Notes: generated by a model not told the origin, from the sequence alone. A stretch of 21,766 nucleotides of DNA from CAYMSO01 sp964393185 (GCA_964393185.1 CAYMSO010000015.1:1-21766), one strand, 5' to 3'. Shown: positions 7,622 through 15,660, numbered from the stretch's first letter. Translations and numbers: made by a program.

Positions 7622-8587
7622 ATGGCGTTACTTGAAATAAAACAAGAAGATGTAATTTCCCAAAAGTTGAGCGTCGAGCAATTCATTTCTCCGCGGGTTA
7701 AAGCTACAACCTTAACTGGCAATGATATCACTAACTTCTTGAATACCAATGAGAACAAAACAGGGCCAAGTATTGAAGATTTAGCTTATTTATATATGAT
7801 AACATTTGGACTGCCACCATGGGGCGAAGGTGCGTATAACGTTGAGTATCCTAATGTTACACTAAGCCTTCCATCTTTCTTAAAATTAGATGATGAGGAT
7901 AAGTCGAAATTTGATCTTTTCTACCATCCTCAGGAGCTAATTAATAGATTTAAGTCTGAACTGTCTTTAATCAAACAAAGTCCATTCATAGTATTATTAA
8001 CCCCTGATTACATAAATAATGATGAATTTGATACTCAACCGATTAATAGTAATTTCATAATAGGAAGCGCATTTGGAGTAGAAACTGTGTTAAAAGATAT
8101 TTTAATAAGAATAGGAAATGCGAATTACTCTCAAAACAATTATCTACAAAGAATTTGGGATTCTATCTCAATAAAGCTTGAACAAGCAATTACTAAGGAT
8201 TTAAACTTGAATTCTAAGGATAAGTTAATATACATTGATGATATTTTTATACATCCCAGACTCCAAGGCACAAAGGGATATGCTTCAAAAATTCTATCTA
8301 ATGTATTTCAATACATTACTTCAAGAGGGAGGGTTACTCCTAATAGATTTAAATCTGTAAATGTAATGTTTAGAACAACCAATCTCCCTAGCTCAAAGAT
8401 GTACCAATTTAGCGAGAAAGTCTTAGTACCCGCAAATATTATGAAGCCTATATATATCAAAGGTGATACAAATAATATTGTTTATTACTATGGGCAACTA
8501 AAACCAGAATTAATTGCAAGTCTAGCAAATAACAGCGAGAATATTTTTGGACACGTGGTTAATTTGTCCAAGCAAGATGAGTCATAA
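7622..8587 (+). CDS. GNAT-like N-acetyltransferase
   Basis: A 321-aa protein. The segment at about residues 203-226 (LIYIDDIFIHPRLQGTKGYA) has the beta4 strand plus acetyl-CoA pyrophosphate loop of GNAT enzymes (Q/R-x-x-G-x-G/A). An upstream ITFGLPPWGEG segment resembles the 'F-PPW-E' motif seen near the start of many GNAT domains. About 100 residues separate the two, more than in a minimal GNAT fold, so the protein carries an insertion or an extra domain. ATG at 7622, 7 nt after the previous stop; 5 nt before the kinase gene. By context it could acylate the product of the two enzymes upstream. The family is moderately secure, the substrate unknown. Confidence 0.6.
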   Translation: MALLEIKQEDVISQKLSVEQFISPRVKATTLTGNDITNFLNTNENKTGPSIEDLAYLYMITFGLPPWGEGAYNVEYPNVTLSLPSFLKLDDEDKSKFDLFYHPQELINRFKSELSLIKQSPFIVLLTPDYINNDEFDTQPINSNFIIGSAFGVETVLKDILIRIGNANYSQNNYLQRIWDSISIKLEQAITKDLNLNSKDKLIYIDDIFIHPRLQGTKGYASKILSNVFQYITSRGRVTPNRFKSVNVMFRTTNLPSSKMYQFSEKVLVPANIMKPIYIKGDTNNIVYYYGQLKPELIASLANNSENIFGHVVNLSKQDES

Positions 8588-8592
8588 ATTAT

Positions 8593-10869
8593 ATGGAACA
8601 TGTTTCAACAACTATATATATAATCACATTTGGACTGATTTCAAGTTTAATTTTTGTCACCTTATTTGCTAAACGAAATAATACCACATATCTATTTACT
8701 CTTGTATTGATATGCCTTCTGGGCTGGGTATTTACCTTGTACATATATTTTAAAGTTGATTCCGAAAGATTACTATTAATCGTAGGCCGTATAAACTTTT
8801 CTTTTATAATTGTCTTGTCACCTGGGTTATGGTTTTTTATCAATAATTTTCCAAGTCCAACAAAGATTAAACAGCCAATTAACTATATATATATAATAGA
8901 ATCACTAATAATACTTTTTTTATGTACATTTACAAGTTTTATTGTTAAAGACGAAGTTATAGAAGATGAGTCAAGGTATGCTGTTTACGGTTCCGGCTAC
9001 TTTGTATTTATAGCCCACTTTGTGTTCTATTTATTTAAGGCTCTACGTAAGCTTAATAATAATAGGAGGAAAGCATTTGCGCTTGAAAAAATGCAAAACA
9101 ATATATTATTTTGGAGTCTTATACTTTCTTTAATTTGGGGAGCCACAACTAACCTAATAAATCCTCAGCTCTTTTTATCAGGTTTATATAACATTAATAC
9201 TTATACTATCATACAGAATTTTGGTATTTTATCTATATTCATATTTGGGTTACCTGTATATTTTTCAGTAATAAAATATAAATTTTTGGATATAAAACCA
9301 CTAATTGGTAACTCCTTTTACTATTTCGCGTTATCAGCTTATAGCTTTGTCACCTTCTATATCTTATTAATACTTTATAATAAGTTCCTTGGAGGTGTAT
9401 TTACTATAAGTTCATTAATAGTAGGTCCTTTCATGGCTATAACCTTCGTTGTTATATATAACTTTATTAACGTAAAGCTCAAAGACTACATTTCTTCAAG
9501 ATTTATTTTTTCTAACTTTGATCCAAATGACCTATTAAATATACTAAATCAAAATTTAGGATATACATTAAACCTTGAAGACATTTTTAGAATTACATTA
9601 GATACACTATTGAAGGCAATTGGTACTCAAAAACTAGCAATTGCTATAAAAAATAAAGAGAATATTATTTATTTTACTAAGACAGAGGAATTTAAGTCAC
9701 TAAACTACAACGAGATTTTCGATAATCTTAAAGGCAAAAATACACCTGACAATCTCATAATTAGTTACTTTGAACAAGATTCTACAAAGGATATTTCGGT
9801 TAAGGTTACTCTAAAGCTACTAAACTATCACGGCATACATAGTGCTTTTAAACTTAGAAATAATAAAGAAGATTTAATAGGTATCATTTTACTTGGAGAA
9901 AAAATTAACAACAAATTAATCTCTAACTATGAAATCCAGTTTATAAGAAATATGTCTAACCTTATAGAACTGGCAATTACTCGCTCACTTCTGTATGAAG
10001 AAGTACAAAATTTTAACAAAACTCTTCAACAGAAAATCAAGCAAGCTACCTCAGAACTCGAAGAAAAAAACATTGCTCTTCAAGAAGCTCTACGTAAAGA
10101 AAAAGACATGATGGACATTATGGGGCACGAGCTAAGAACACCTTTAACAATTGCTCAAAACGCCATACTAATGGCAGAAATGCGCGATAGAGCTGGCAAA
10201 CTCACCGAAGATAAATTACACGAGATGTTCGAGCAAACAAAAGAAGGTATCGATAGAGAAATCAAAATACTAGATACCATACTTTCGTCAACTCGATTAG
10301 AAAATAACAGAGTACCTCTAAACATAGAACCTATCGATGCCAAAGATGTGGTTAATGATACGATAGAAGGAAACAGAAAAAATGCAGAAAAGAAAGGACT
10401 AAAATTATTTACAAATATGCCTTTGGAGAATGTACTCTGTCTTGCAGACAGAGCAGCTACGCAACAGATAATAGATAACCTTGTAAGCAATGCCATTAAG
10501 TATACTCAGATAGGAAGTATAGAAGTTACTCTGCAAGTAGAAGCAAATTGGGTAAAGTTTAGTGTTAAAGATACTGGTGAAGGAATTCCAAAAGAAGAGA
10601 TTAAAAATCTGGGGAAGAAATTCCATAGAATTAATCCTCACCTGGATTCTGATGGGAATATCGCAGGTAGAAAAATTATCAGACCTGGAGGAACAGGTAT
10701 TGGACTGTTTGTTGTGTTCGAGATGACTAAACTAATGAAGGGAAAAGTCGAAATAGAAAGCGAAGTTGGTAAGGGGTCCAAATTTACAGTGTATTTGCCA
10801 AAAGTAATTAGCCGATCTAAAACAAAGGAGAAAAAAGGTACTGTCAGAACCTCTTCAAATATTGAATAG
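8593..10869 (+). CDS. Multi-TM sensor histidine kinase (HisKA_7TM-like, GAF-like)
   Basis: A 758-aa kinase. The N-terminal 300 residues hold about eight membrane segments and the 'GRINFS...SPGLWFFINNFP' pattern typical of the 7TM sensor region (HisKA_7TM) of bacterial and archaeal kinases. A GAF-like domain follows (about 310-465), then a coiled coil (about 470-505). The H-box is MGHELRTPLT with phospho-acceptor H512; the ATPase has N-box N629/N633, G1 D660-x-G662-x-G664 and G2 G700-x-G702-x-G704. All catalytic residues are present, so the enzyme should be active. There is no receiver domain and no response regulator gene in the window. As last gene of the operon it may sense a compound made by the three enzymes upstream, or act on XRE-controlled genes indirectly; both are inference. 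The tail is basic. Confidence 0.9.
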   Translation: MEHVSTTIYIITFGLISSLIFVTLFAKRNNTTYLFTLVLICLLGWVFTLYIYFKVDSERLLLIVGRINFSFIIVLSPGLWFFINNFPSPTKIKQPINYIYIIESLIILFLCTFTSFIVKDEVIEDESRYAVYGSGYFVFIAHFVFYLFKALRKLNNNRRKAFALEKMQNNILFWSLILSLIWGATTNLINPQLFLSGLYNINTYTIIQNFGILSIFIFGLPVYFSVIKYKFLDIKPLIGNSFYYFALSAYSFVTFYILLILYNKFLGGVFTISSLIVGPFMAITFVVIYNFINVKLKDYISSRFIFSNFDPNDLLNILNQNLGYTLNLEDIFRITLDTLLKAIGTQKLAIAIKNKENIIYFTKTEEFKSLNYNEIFDNLKGKNTPDNLIISYFEQDSTKDISVKVTLKLLNYHGIHSAFKLRNNKEDLIGIILLGEKINNKLISNYEIQFIRNMSNLIELAITRSLLYEEVQNFNKTLQQKIKQATSELEEKNIALQEALRKEKDMMDIMGHELRTPLTIAQNAILMAEMRDRAGKLTEDKLHEMFEQTKEGIDREIKILDTILSSTRLENNRVPLNIEPIDAKDVVNDTIEGNRKNAEKKGLKLFTNMPLENVLCLADRAATQQIIDNLVSNAIKYTQIGSIEVTLQVEANWVKFSVKDTGEGIPKEEIKNLGKKFHRINPHLDSDGNIAGRKIIRPGGTGIGLFVVFEMTKLMKGKVEIESEVGKGSKFTVYLPKVISRSKTKEKKGTVRTSSNIE

Positions 10870-10924
10870 AATTGTTTTTTAATCTATTGATCTTATAAAT
10901 TGAATACTGTTCTAAAAAACAATT
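10870..10924. terminator. Bidirectional AT-rich terminator between convergent operons
   Basis: A perfect 12-bp inverted repeat, AATTGTTTTTTA at 10870-10881 and TAAAAAACAATT at 10913-10924, with a 31-nt loop, exactly fills the gap between the kinase stop and the stop of the convergent XRE gene. T-tracts occur on both strands. The stem is nearly all A-T, so it would be a weak intrinsic terminator. Confidence 0.5.
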
Positions 10925-11701
10925 TTAGATTATCTTTGATACAAGATCTACAAATTTACTATCTGGAACAAAAACAACTACCCTGAAGCGAGAAGAGTTA
11001 AGTAACTGTTCATAATAGTAAGTAAAAGATATATCAAATCTATTAAAAAGTTTAAAGTACATTTTACGTCCCTCCTGGAATGTATATTTTTTATTATTCT
11101 CGTAATTAATATTGCTCCAAATATTGTTCGATACTTCATAATTTCTTAATGATCTTACAGCATCTTTAAAGTACTCATCGTCATCCATAAAACCCACTTC
11201 CTTGTAGTAGTACCTTAAACTAAAGTCATACATTTCTTGTATTTTGCTTTGAGATAGTTGTTTAATAACTTGAAATCTTGGCTCTGATAAAAATTGTATT
11301 GTTGTTACTTTTTTATATGTATCTTGAACCAAATCTAAGGGTAGATCCAAAATTTTTCGGAAGTGCTCAGATAATAATAAAAACCTCCATCTTTCATCAA
11401 TTAGATAAGCAAAAACTTTTTTTTGAAAAAAATCACGAACTTCTTGTCTTGCAACCTCTATTTCTCGATCTGTAGCTGGCACAGACGTAACACCTATTAA
11501 ATAATCCAATTCCACATTGTTAATTTTCAATATATTAGCTAGTTGCAGTATTGTTTCTTTAGTAGGATTAACTTTACCACTCTCTATTCTACTTATTGCT
11601 CCTGGGGTTGTTCCAATAGCCACTTCGAGTTCTAGTTGGCTCATTCTGGCTCGCTGCCTGAAGAATTTTAATCGTGGTCCTACGATATCTTTAATTTCCA
11701 T
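10925..11701 (-). CDS. XRE-MmyB-type regulator, second of a tandem pair
   Basis: A 258-aa regulator. HTH at about residues 9-68 (RARMSQLELEVAIGTTPGAI is the recognition part); the C-terminal sensor (about 90-250) has the MmyB-like pattern: AYLIDERWRFLLLS first strand, YYYKEVGF helix, a NIW box where family members have 'ELW', and a final RFRVVVFVP strand. The ATG at 11699-11701 is 1 nt from the stop of the preceding XRE gene, so the pair is co-transcribed from the promoter at 12495-12523. Over 130 bp its HTH DNA (11553-11682) differs from that of the neighbour at only four positions, whereas the sensor halves are strongly diverged. The two should therefore bind the same DNA site while responding to different signals, or form heterodimers. 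Confidence 0.85.
   Translation of the reverse strand: MEIKDIVGPRLKFFRQRARMSQLELEVAIGTTPGAISRIESGKVNPTKETILQLANILKINNVELDYLIGVTSVPATDREIEVARQEVRDFFQKKVFAYLIDERWRFLLLSEHFRKILDLPLDLVQDTYKKVTTIQFLSEPRFQVIKQLSQSKIQEMYDFSLRYYYKEVGFMDDDEYFKDAVRSLRNYEVSNNIWSNINYENNKKYTFQEGRKMYFKLFNRFDISFTYYYEQLLNSSRFRVVVFVPDSKFVDLVSKII
11553..11682 (-). repeat. HTH-coding repeat, copy A (130 bp)
   Basis: This 130-bp block matches 12331-12460 with four mismatches (about 97% identity), in direct orientation 778 bp apart. It covers the helix-turn-helix coding region only; identity falls sharply on both sides. Confidence 0.85.
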
Positions 11702-11702
11702 T

Positions 11703-12470
11703 CTATAGAATTAACTTATTCACCAAGTTAACAAATTTACTTACTGGTTTATACTCAATCAAAACAAATCTGGATTGAGTCCTGATTGGCTCTCGAGAAT
11801 AATTGAATGGTATTTGTAGTCCCATTAAGTTGAAATAGACAACTCTCATGTCTACAGTATTAAAATAATGAGTTTTCTGATTTTTAATTTCATCCCATAT
11901 TTTGGAGGCTGTAGTATTGGATTTAATTAGCTTAACTGTTTTTAAGTATATAGGGTCGTCTATCATAAAACCTACTTCATCATAATAGTTTTCTAATTGA
12001 ACTCTTAGCACAGTATCAAACATTTCGTTTTTTATAAACTTATTTACACCCAATTCATCATTCAGCAACATATCTATTACTGTCATCCCATATGATTTTG
12101 TTACAGTCTCTTCTGATGCTCGGAGCATTTTTATTAAAGAACTCGAAACCTTGAATATTCTCCATCTTTCATCACTAATATATGCAATTACGCCTTTTTT
12201 ACTTAAGTAACCTGATAGTAAAGTTTCTACTTCATGTATTTCTTTTTCAGAAACTGCTTCTATAGCTTTTCCTTGAAGATAGTCAAGTTCCAAGCTATTT
12301 AAGTGCAAGATCTCAGCAATTTCTAAAACTGTTTCTTTTGTAGGATTAACTTTACCACTCTCTATTCTACTTATCGCTCCTGGGGTTGTTCCAATAGCCA
12401 CTTCGAGTTCTAGTTGGCTCATTCTGGCTCTCTGCCTAAAGAATTTTAATCGTGGTCCTATATTTGCCAA
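11703..12470 (-). CDS. XRE-MmyB-type regulator, first of a tandem pair
   Basis: A 255-aa paralogue of the gene at 10925-11701. The HTH occupies about residues 4-63 and is almost identical to that of the neighbour. The C-terminal half again follows the MmyB-like order (AYISDERWRIFKVS strand, NYYDEVGF helix, KIWDEI, a hydrophobic hairpin and closing FVLIEYKP strand) but shares few residues with the partner. The start is TTG at 12468-12470; no in-frame ATG is close, and the promoter lies 24 nt upstream, leaving a leader of about 17 nt without Shine-Dalgarno. It probably regulates genes with the 16-bp palindrome at 4542 and 15415; this is inferred from shared family and location only. Confidence 0.85.
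   Translation of the reverse strand: MANIGPRLKFFRQRARMSQLELEVAIGTTPGAISRIESGKVNPTKETVLEIAEILHLNSLELDYLQGKAIEAVSEKEIHEVETLLSGYLSKKGVIAYISDERWRIFKVSSSLIKMLRASEETVTKSYGMTVIDMLLNDELGVNKFIKNEMFDTVLRVQLENYYDEVGFMIDDPIYLKTVKLIKSNTTASKIWDEIKNQKTHYFNTVDMRVVYFNLMGLQIPFNYSREPIRTQSRFVLIEYKPVSKFVNLVNKLIL
12331..12460 (-). repeat. HTH-coding repeat, copy B (130 bp)
   Basis: Partner of 11553-11682, with four mismatches in 130 bp, confined to the DNA-binding part of the gene. Confidence 0.85.
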
Positions 12471-12494
12471 CTCAGTTAGTAATAACTTAATTTG

Positions 12495-12523
12495 ATATTA
12501 AATTATTATATATTAAATGTCAA
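12495..12523 (-). promoter_or_regulatory. Strong promoter of the tandem XRE genes
   Basis: On the minus strand, a consensus -35 TTGACA (12518-12523), a 17-nt spacer and a -10 TAATAT (12495-12500). The -10 ends 24 nt before the TTG start at 12470. The spacer is pure A/T. This shows that the XRE pair has its own promoter and need not depend on the operon at 12673-15364. Confidence 0.75.
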
Positions 12524-12672
12524 GAATATCGCCTGCTGCTAGTGAATTTACTTATCGCATATCACAAAATGTTACTAATGTATGGAGACAAAAGATCTTA
12601 ATAAATTACTGTCTCGGTAAGGCTTTATTATAATAACTTATTATGCTAGTTCAAACTGCCTTGACTGTAAAT

Positions 12673-14058
12673 TTATCTACTCACAAATTTGAGGTGTTCG
12701 GCCATATCCTCCAGGTTTTTGTTCGCATTCTTGTCAGAATCATATGCTGTATAGGGAATGTAAATAGAATACCAAGAACCTGTATTTGGAGACTGGAAAG
12801 TAAAAGATCTTTCTACATGAAATCCTGCATAATCACCAACAAATACATTAATATTGTCTGCTCTCCATATTCCTTTTATACCTGATTTTGTAACATAGTC
12901 GAGCTTGGTAGTATCTCCATTTGCTTCAGAGGTGACACTAATATAACCACCTACTGCTCCACAGTTCAAACACTGTATCTCTGTTCCTAAAGGAAAGAAA
13001 CTAAGAGCTACTTTTTTGTCATCGCAAGTTTTCTGCTCTGATTGAATAAAATCAATATCGCTTTGGAGTGAATATTCGAGCCCCGCTTGCAGGTACATAG
13101 ATTCCATCTGGTCATATTTTTGTCTATCTTTTAATCCACTGTAGCCTAGTTGAAGACTCCCTGGTATGGGAATTACCATATCTCTGCATTCAAATCTAGT
13201 ATAACCAGGTTTTTGAAAGGCCTGGAATTCAAATTTCTTTATTTGGCTATTATTTCCAAACTTATCCTGTATGTATATTTCCAGTCTGTTAGTACCATCT
13301 GCTGGCAAAATATCAAACGATTTTCTTATTTTACTAGCATCCTCATTTGGAGTATCATCCGCTTTAATCTCGCCTAGCTGAGTATTGCCATTAAAAACCT
13401 TGGTGTTATTTTCCGCTTCAACTTCTATTTTGAATGGTTCTAGCAACAAATAATTATCTTTTGTATGATTTACTATATTAAGTTCTGGAGCAACTCTATC
13501 TACATATATTTTTGTAGAATGTGCCTCTGAAGAGACTATGCTGAAGAAAAATAGGTTAACTGCTCTTCTCGCCTCTATGTGATTAGTTCCTTCGGCCAGG
13601 TCCTCTTTGTTAAATTTATAGCTGCTGCAACTATCGGAGTTGTAAGAAGTTGGCATGGAAGTAGGATAAGAAGCGGGATTTGCATTGTTAGTACTAGCAC
13701 ATGGCTTGGTAAACTTTTCTTTATTAGTTTCTTTTATATAAATCCTGTGCTTGTTATCAAATTGAAGCTGGGGATATTCTTCCATTGAATTAACCATGGA
13801 GGCGTTAAGATTTACTTCTTGTGGCTTCAAAAATCCAACTTTTATTTCTGGAGAAACAATTGTTAGAATTGTTAGTAATATTAGAAATGTTACTCCAGCT
13901 AAGCTTCCTAATATAATTATTTTATAACGTTTATTACTAATAATCCTGGTTCTGGTATTATTATATTTTTGACTAAGTCTTAGGCAATTATTCTTGAACT
14001 TTTTGTACAAAAACGCCCTGTTTTTTAGAATATTAAGATAAGATTTAATGTTATTCAT
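12673..14058 (-). CDS. Membrane-anchored Ig-like surface protein
   Basis: A 461-aa protein. The first 48 residues are basic and cytoplasmic, a TM segment spans about 50-69, and the rest is outside. Two Ig-like (bacterial Big/filamin-type) beta domains are suggested: one ending near RVAPELNI (about 190-197), the next from there to about 280 with the 'NRLEIYIQDKFGN' strand pattern common in such repeats. The C-terminal third has two Cys pairs (about C291 with C344, and CLNC near 361-364) and many aromatic residues; no family is recognised for it. ATG at 14056-14058, 7 nt after the stop of the upstream gene, so it is the second gene of the operator-controlled operon. It may display a binding domain on the cell surface. 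Confidence 0.75.
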   Translation of the reverse strand: MNNIKSYLNILKNRAFLYKKFKNNCLRLSQKYNNTRTRIISNKRYKIIILGSLAGVTFLILLTILTIVSPEIKVGFLKPQEVNLNASMVNSMEEYPQLQFDNKHRIYIKETNKEKFTKPCASTNNANPASYPTSMPTSYNSDSCSSYKFNKEDLAEGTNHIEARRAVNLFFFSIVSSEAHSTKIYVDRVAPELNIVNHTKDNYLLLEPFKIEVEAENNTKVFNGNTQLGEIKADDTPNEDASKIRKSFDILPADGTNRLEIYIQDKFGNNSQIKKFEFQAFQKPGYTRFECRDMVIPIPGSLQLGYSGLKDRQKYDQMESMYLQAGLEYSLQSDIDFIQSEQKTCDDKKVALSFFPLGTEIQCLNCGAVGGYISVTSEANGDTTKLDYVTKSGIKGIWRADNINVFVGDYAGFHVERSFTFQSPNTGSWYSIYIPYTAYDSDKNANKNLEDMAEHLKFVSR

Positions 14059-14065
14059 ATTATGA

Positions 14066-15364
14066 TTAATTATCTAAGTTAAGTTCTGATTCTTTTGCTT
14101 CTTCGAAGTTTTCTGTTTCAACAATATTTTGTTCATCATCAGTTTCTGGCTTAGATAGCTCATTTTCTTTGACAGCTATTTGGGATTCTTGGTCCAAGTA
14201 GTTAATACTTTCTATTACTTTAAATAATAATTTCTTTTCCAGCTCTATAATTTCTGTAGGTATCTGATGATAATTACTTTTACTTGTAGTTAGAACGTAC
14301 ACATTGTTAGGATCTATTTTAAAGATAGAATAATATTTTTCGCTATACGAATCTTTTATTTGCACAATCTCTCTTGAACTGCCCGCTATGCTAAGTGTTT
14401 GTTTATTCAAATCATCATGGCTATCAAGGGTTCCAACAAGGTCTTGTGGATATGAATTATGATAAATATTCATTGACCTCGTAATTCCCACCAGTCTGCT
14501 ACTTGTTTCTAACTTGTACTCGATATCATATACCCTACAACTTACCTCGATGGTGGTAGGACTTAGGGTTGAACTGTCTATACCATTACATTTTCTATAA
14601 TAGCTAGGATGACCACTGGATGAACTTGCTGGCTCTTTTTTCTCTGTATCCACAAAACTGATCTTATTATTATTTGTTGTGTTCATTACCAAGTCTATTT
14701 CTGGAAGGTTATAAGTAGACAACTCCATAGGATTATTCACAAATTTTTGCAGAGTCGAGGTGAGTTCCAAATATTCTTCATTCGTTTCATCATCAAAAAC
14801 CATATTGAGTTCTTTATTAATGCTGTAGTATTTGGCGCTGGAATTAATTAGTATTTCTAGATTGTTTTCTATTGCTTCATCCACAAAAACTATCATTTCG
14901 GGGGTATAGTCTCTATTGAGTTCGAAATAGAAATTAAATGTTCCAGGCTCGCTTTTAATTATAATTGTTTCGAAGTTAATCGGGTTATAGCTTGTTCCAT
15001 TTGATACTAACTTAACCTGGCTCTTGTCTGTTAAATTAATATCCTGATACCGATCTACCTCTAAACTAGTGGTTACTTTTATAATTCTATTATAAATACT
15101 TATGCCAGGAGTTAGTTCTGTATCTCCATCGTACACACTAACTATGCTTCCAATCAAACTTGCTTTTGTAGGCTCGGTATAAACGTAAACTTGCTCTAAT
15201 TCTTTTGTAGGTCGGTTTTTGTAATAAAAAACTCCTCCACAAGCAGCAACAATCAGAAATAGGAGTAATATAATTCTTTTTTTCCTTTTTTTGAAAAACA
15301 TAAAAATTCTCTTTTTCTTACTTAATTTGACTTCTGTTAATTGTTTGTTTTCTCCCTGGTCCAT
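14066..15364 (-). CDS. Membrane-anchored extracytoplasmic protein, unknown family
   Basis: A 432-aa protein with a basic cytoplasmic start (KKKRIFMFFKKRKKR), one TM segment (about residues 30-48) and an extracytoplasmic remainder. The first ectodomain part (about 60-160) has the strand pattern of accessory Ig-like/DUF4352-type domains ('GDTELTPG... VSNGTSYNP'), a weak assignment. A Ser-rich linker and two Cys (about 259 and 272) follow; the tail is very acidic. A VAAC stretch in the TM segment resembles a lipobox, but the 30-residue basic region before it argues for a plain anchor. ATG at 15362-15364, with the shared palindrome 50 nt upstream; first gene of a two-gene operon. The function is unknown. 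Confidence 0.75.
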   Translation of the reverse strand: MDQGENKQLTEVKLSKKKRIFMFFKKRKKRIILLLFLIVAACGGVFYYKNRPTKELEQVYVYTEPTKASLIGSIVSVYDGDTELTPGISIYNRIIKVTTSLEVDRYQDINLTDKSQVKLVSNGTSYNPINFETIIIKSEPGTFNFYFELNRDYTPEMIVFVDEAIENNLEILINSSAKYYSINKELNMVFDDETNEEYLELTSTLQKFVNNPMELSTYNLPEIDLVMNTTNNNKISFVDTEKKEPASSSSGHPSYYRKCNGIDSSTLSPTTIEVSCRVYDIEYKLETSSRLVGITRSMNIYHNSYPQDLVGTLDSHDDLNKQTLSIAGSSREIVQIKDSYSEKYYSIFKIDPNNVYVLTTSKSNYHQIPTEIIELEKKLLFKVIESINYLDQESQIAVKENELSKPETDDEQNIVETENFEEAKESELNLDN

Positions 15365-15386
15365 TTTGTGTAGTTTAATATGAGAA

Positions 15387-15392
15387 ATTCTA
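15387..15392 (-). promoter_or_regulatory. -10 candidate of the 15364 operon
   Basis: TAGAAT preceded by TGC (extended -10) on the minus strand, 22 nt from the start codon. The operator palindrome lies 22 nt further upstream, overlapping the -35 region, an arrangement that suits repression or a regulator that replaces -35 contacts. Confidence 0.4.
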
Positions 15393-15412
15393 GCAATAGT
15401 TTTCTAGAAAAA

Positions 15413-15435
15413 CATTGTAATGCATTACAAATTTT
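15413..15435. promoter_or_regulatory. Palindromic operator, copy 2
   Basis: The perfect palindrome TTGTAATGCATTACAA at 15415-15430 lies inside a 23-bp block identical to 4540-4562 and in the same orientation relative to the downstream gene (50 nt versus 49 nt to the start codon). Extra half-sites TTGTAAT follow at 15475-15481 and 15490-15496. The equal spacing at two unrelated genes makes a shared control site much more likely than chance. Confidence 0.75.
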
Positions 15436-15498
15436 GAGAGATTTTTGGATTTTTGTTAATTTTTATAGTGAAATTTGTAATTTTATATATTGTAATTT

Positions 15499-15660
15499 TT
15501 AAATCCTGATTATATACAGCAAATAGTTGTTGTCATGCGTTCCCCCGAGGTATCCAAAGTAGTTTGGATTTTGCCCATCAATTGCGATACCATCCTTCCA
15601 CTTTCTCACCTTCTCCACAAGCTAGACTACAGTTTGCACTACAAAGAATTTTATTCATCT
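15499..15660 (-). pseudogene. Decayed Cys-rich/M23 peptidase cassette remnant
   Basis: Two short minus-strand frames carry recognisable fragments. The first, from the ATG at 15656-15658, reads CSANCSLACGEGEKV, like the Cys-rich (DUF4215-like) repeats at 17294 and 18673, and stops after 26 codons. The second, shifted by one base and ending at TAA 15499-15501, reads VRKWKDGIAIDGQNPNYFGY and then LGG; it matches the tail that follows the HxH motif of M23 peptidases, and the YFGYLGG string recurs in the M23 protein at 18673-19968. The catalytic core is missing. I read it as a cassette remnant with an internal deletion and a frameshift, lying directly after the anchored protein at 15651-16604. Confidence 0.5.

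Noticed and set aside
10155..10641. Two minus-strand ORFs inside the kinase gene
   Set aside because: They lie within the conserved HisKA/ATPase coding region, which explains the long open antisense frames.
12585..12615. GAGACA/TGTCTC inverted repeat as terminator of the 12673-15364 operon
   Set aside because: The stem has only 6 bp with a loop of 19 nt and no T-tract directly after it on the minus strand; too weak to annotate.
12643..12885. 80-aa plus-strand ORF at the end of the Ig-like protein gene
   Set aside because: It overlaps well-structured minus-strand coding sequence, and has no motif or start signal.
15290..15364. Lipoprotein signal (VAAC) in the 432-aa protein
   Set aside because: A lipobox after more than 30 mostly basic residues is atypical; a simple signal anchor explains the sequence better.
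4542..15430. The identical palindromes as ends of a mobile element
   Set aside because: They are direct copies at fixed distance from start codons, no transposase or integrase lies between them, and no target duplication is visible.
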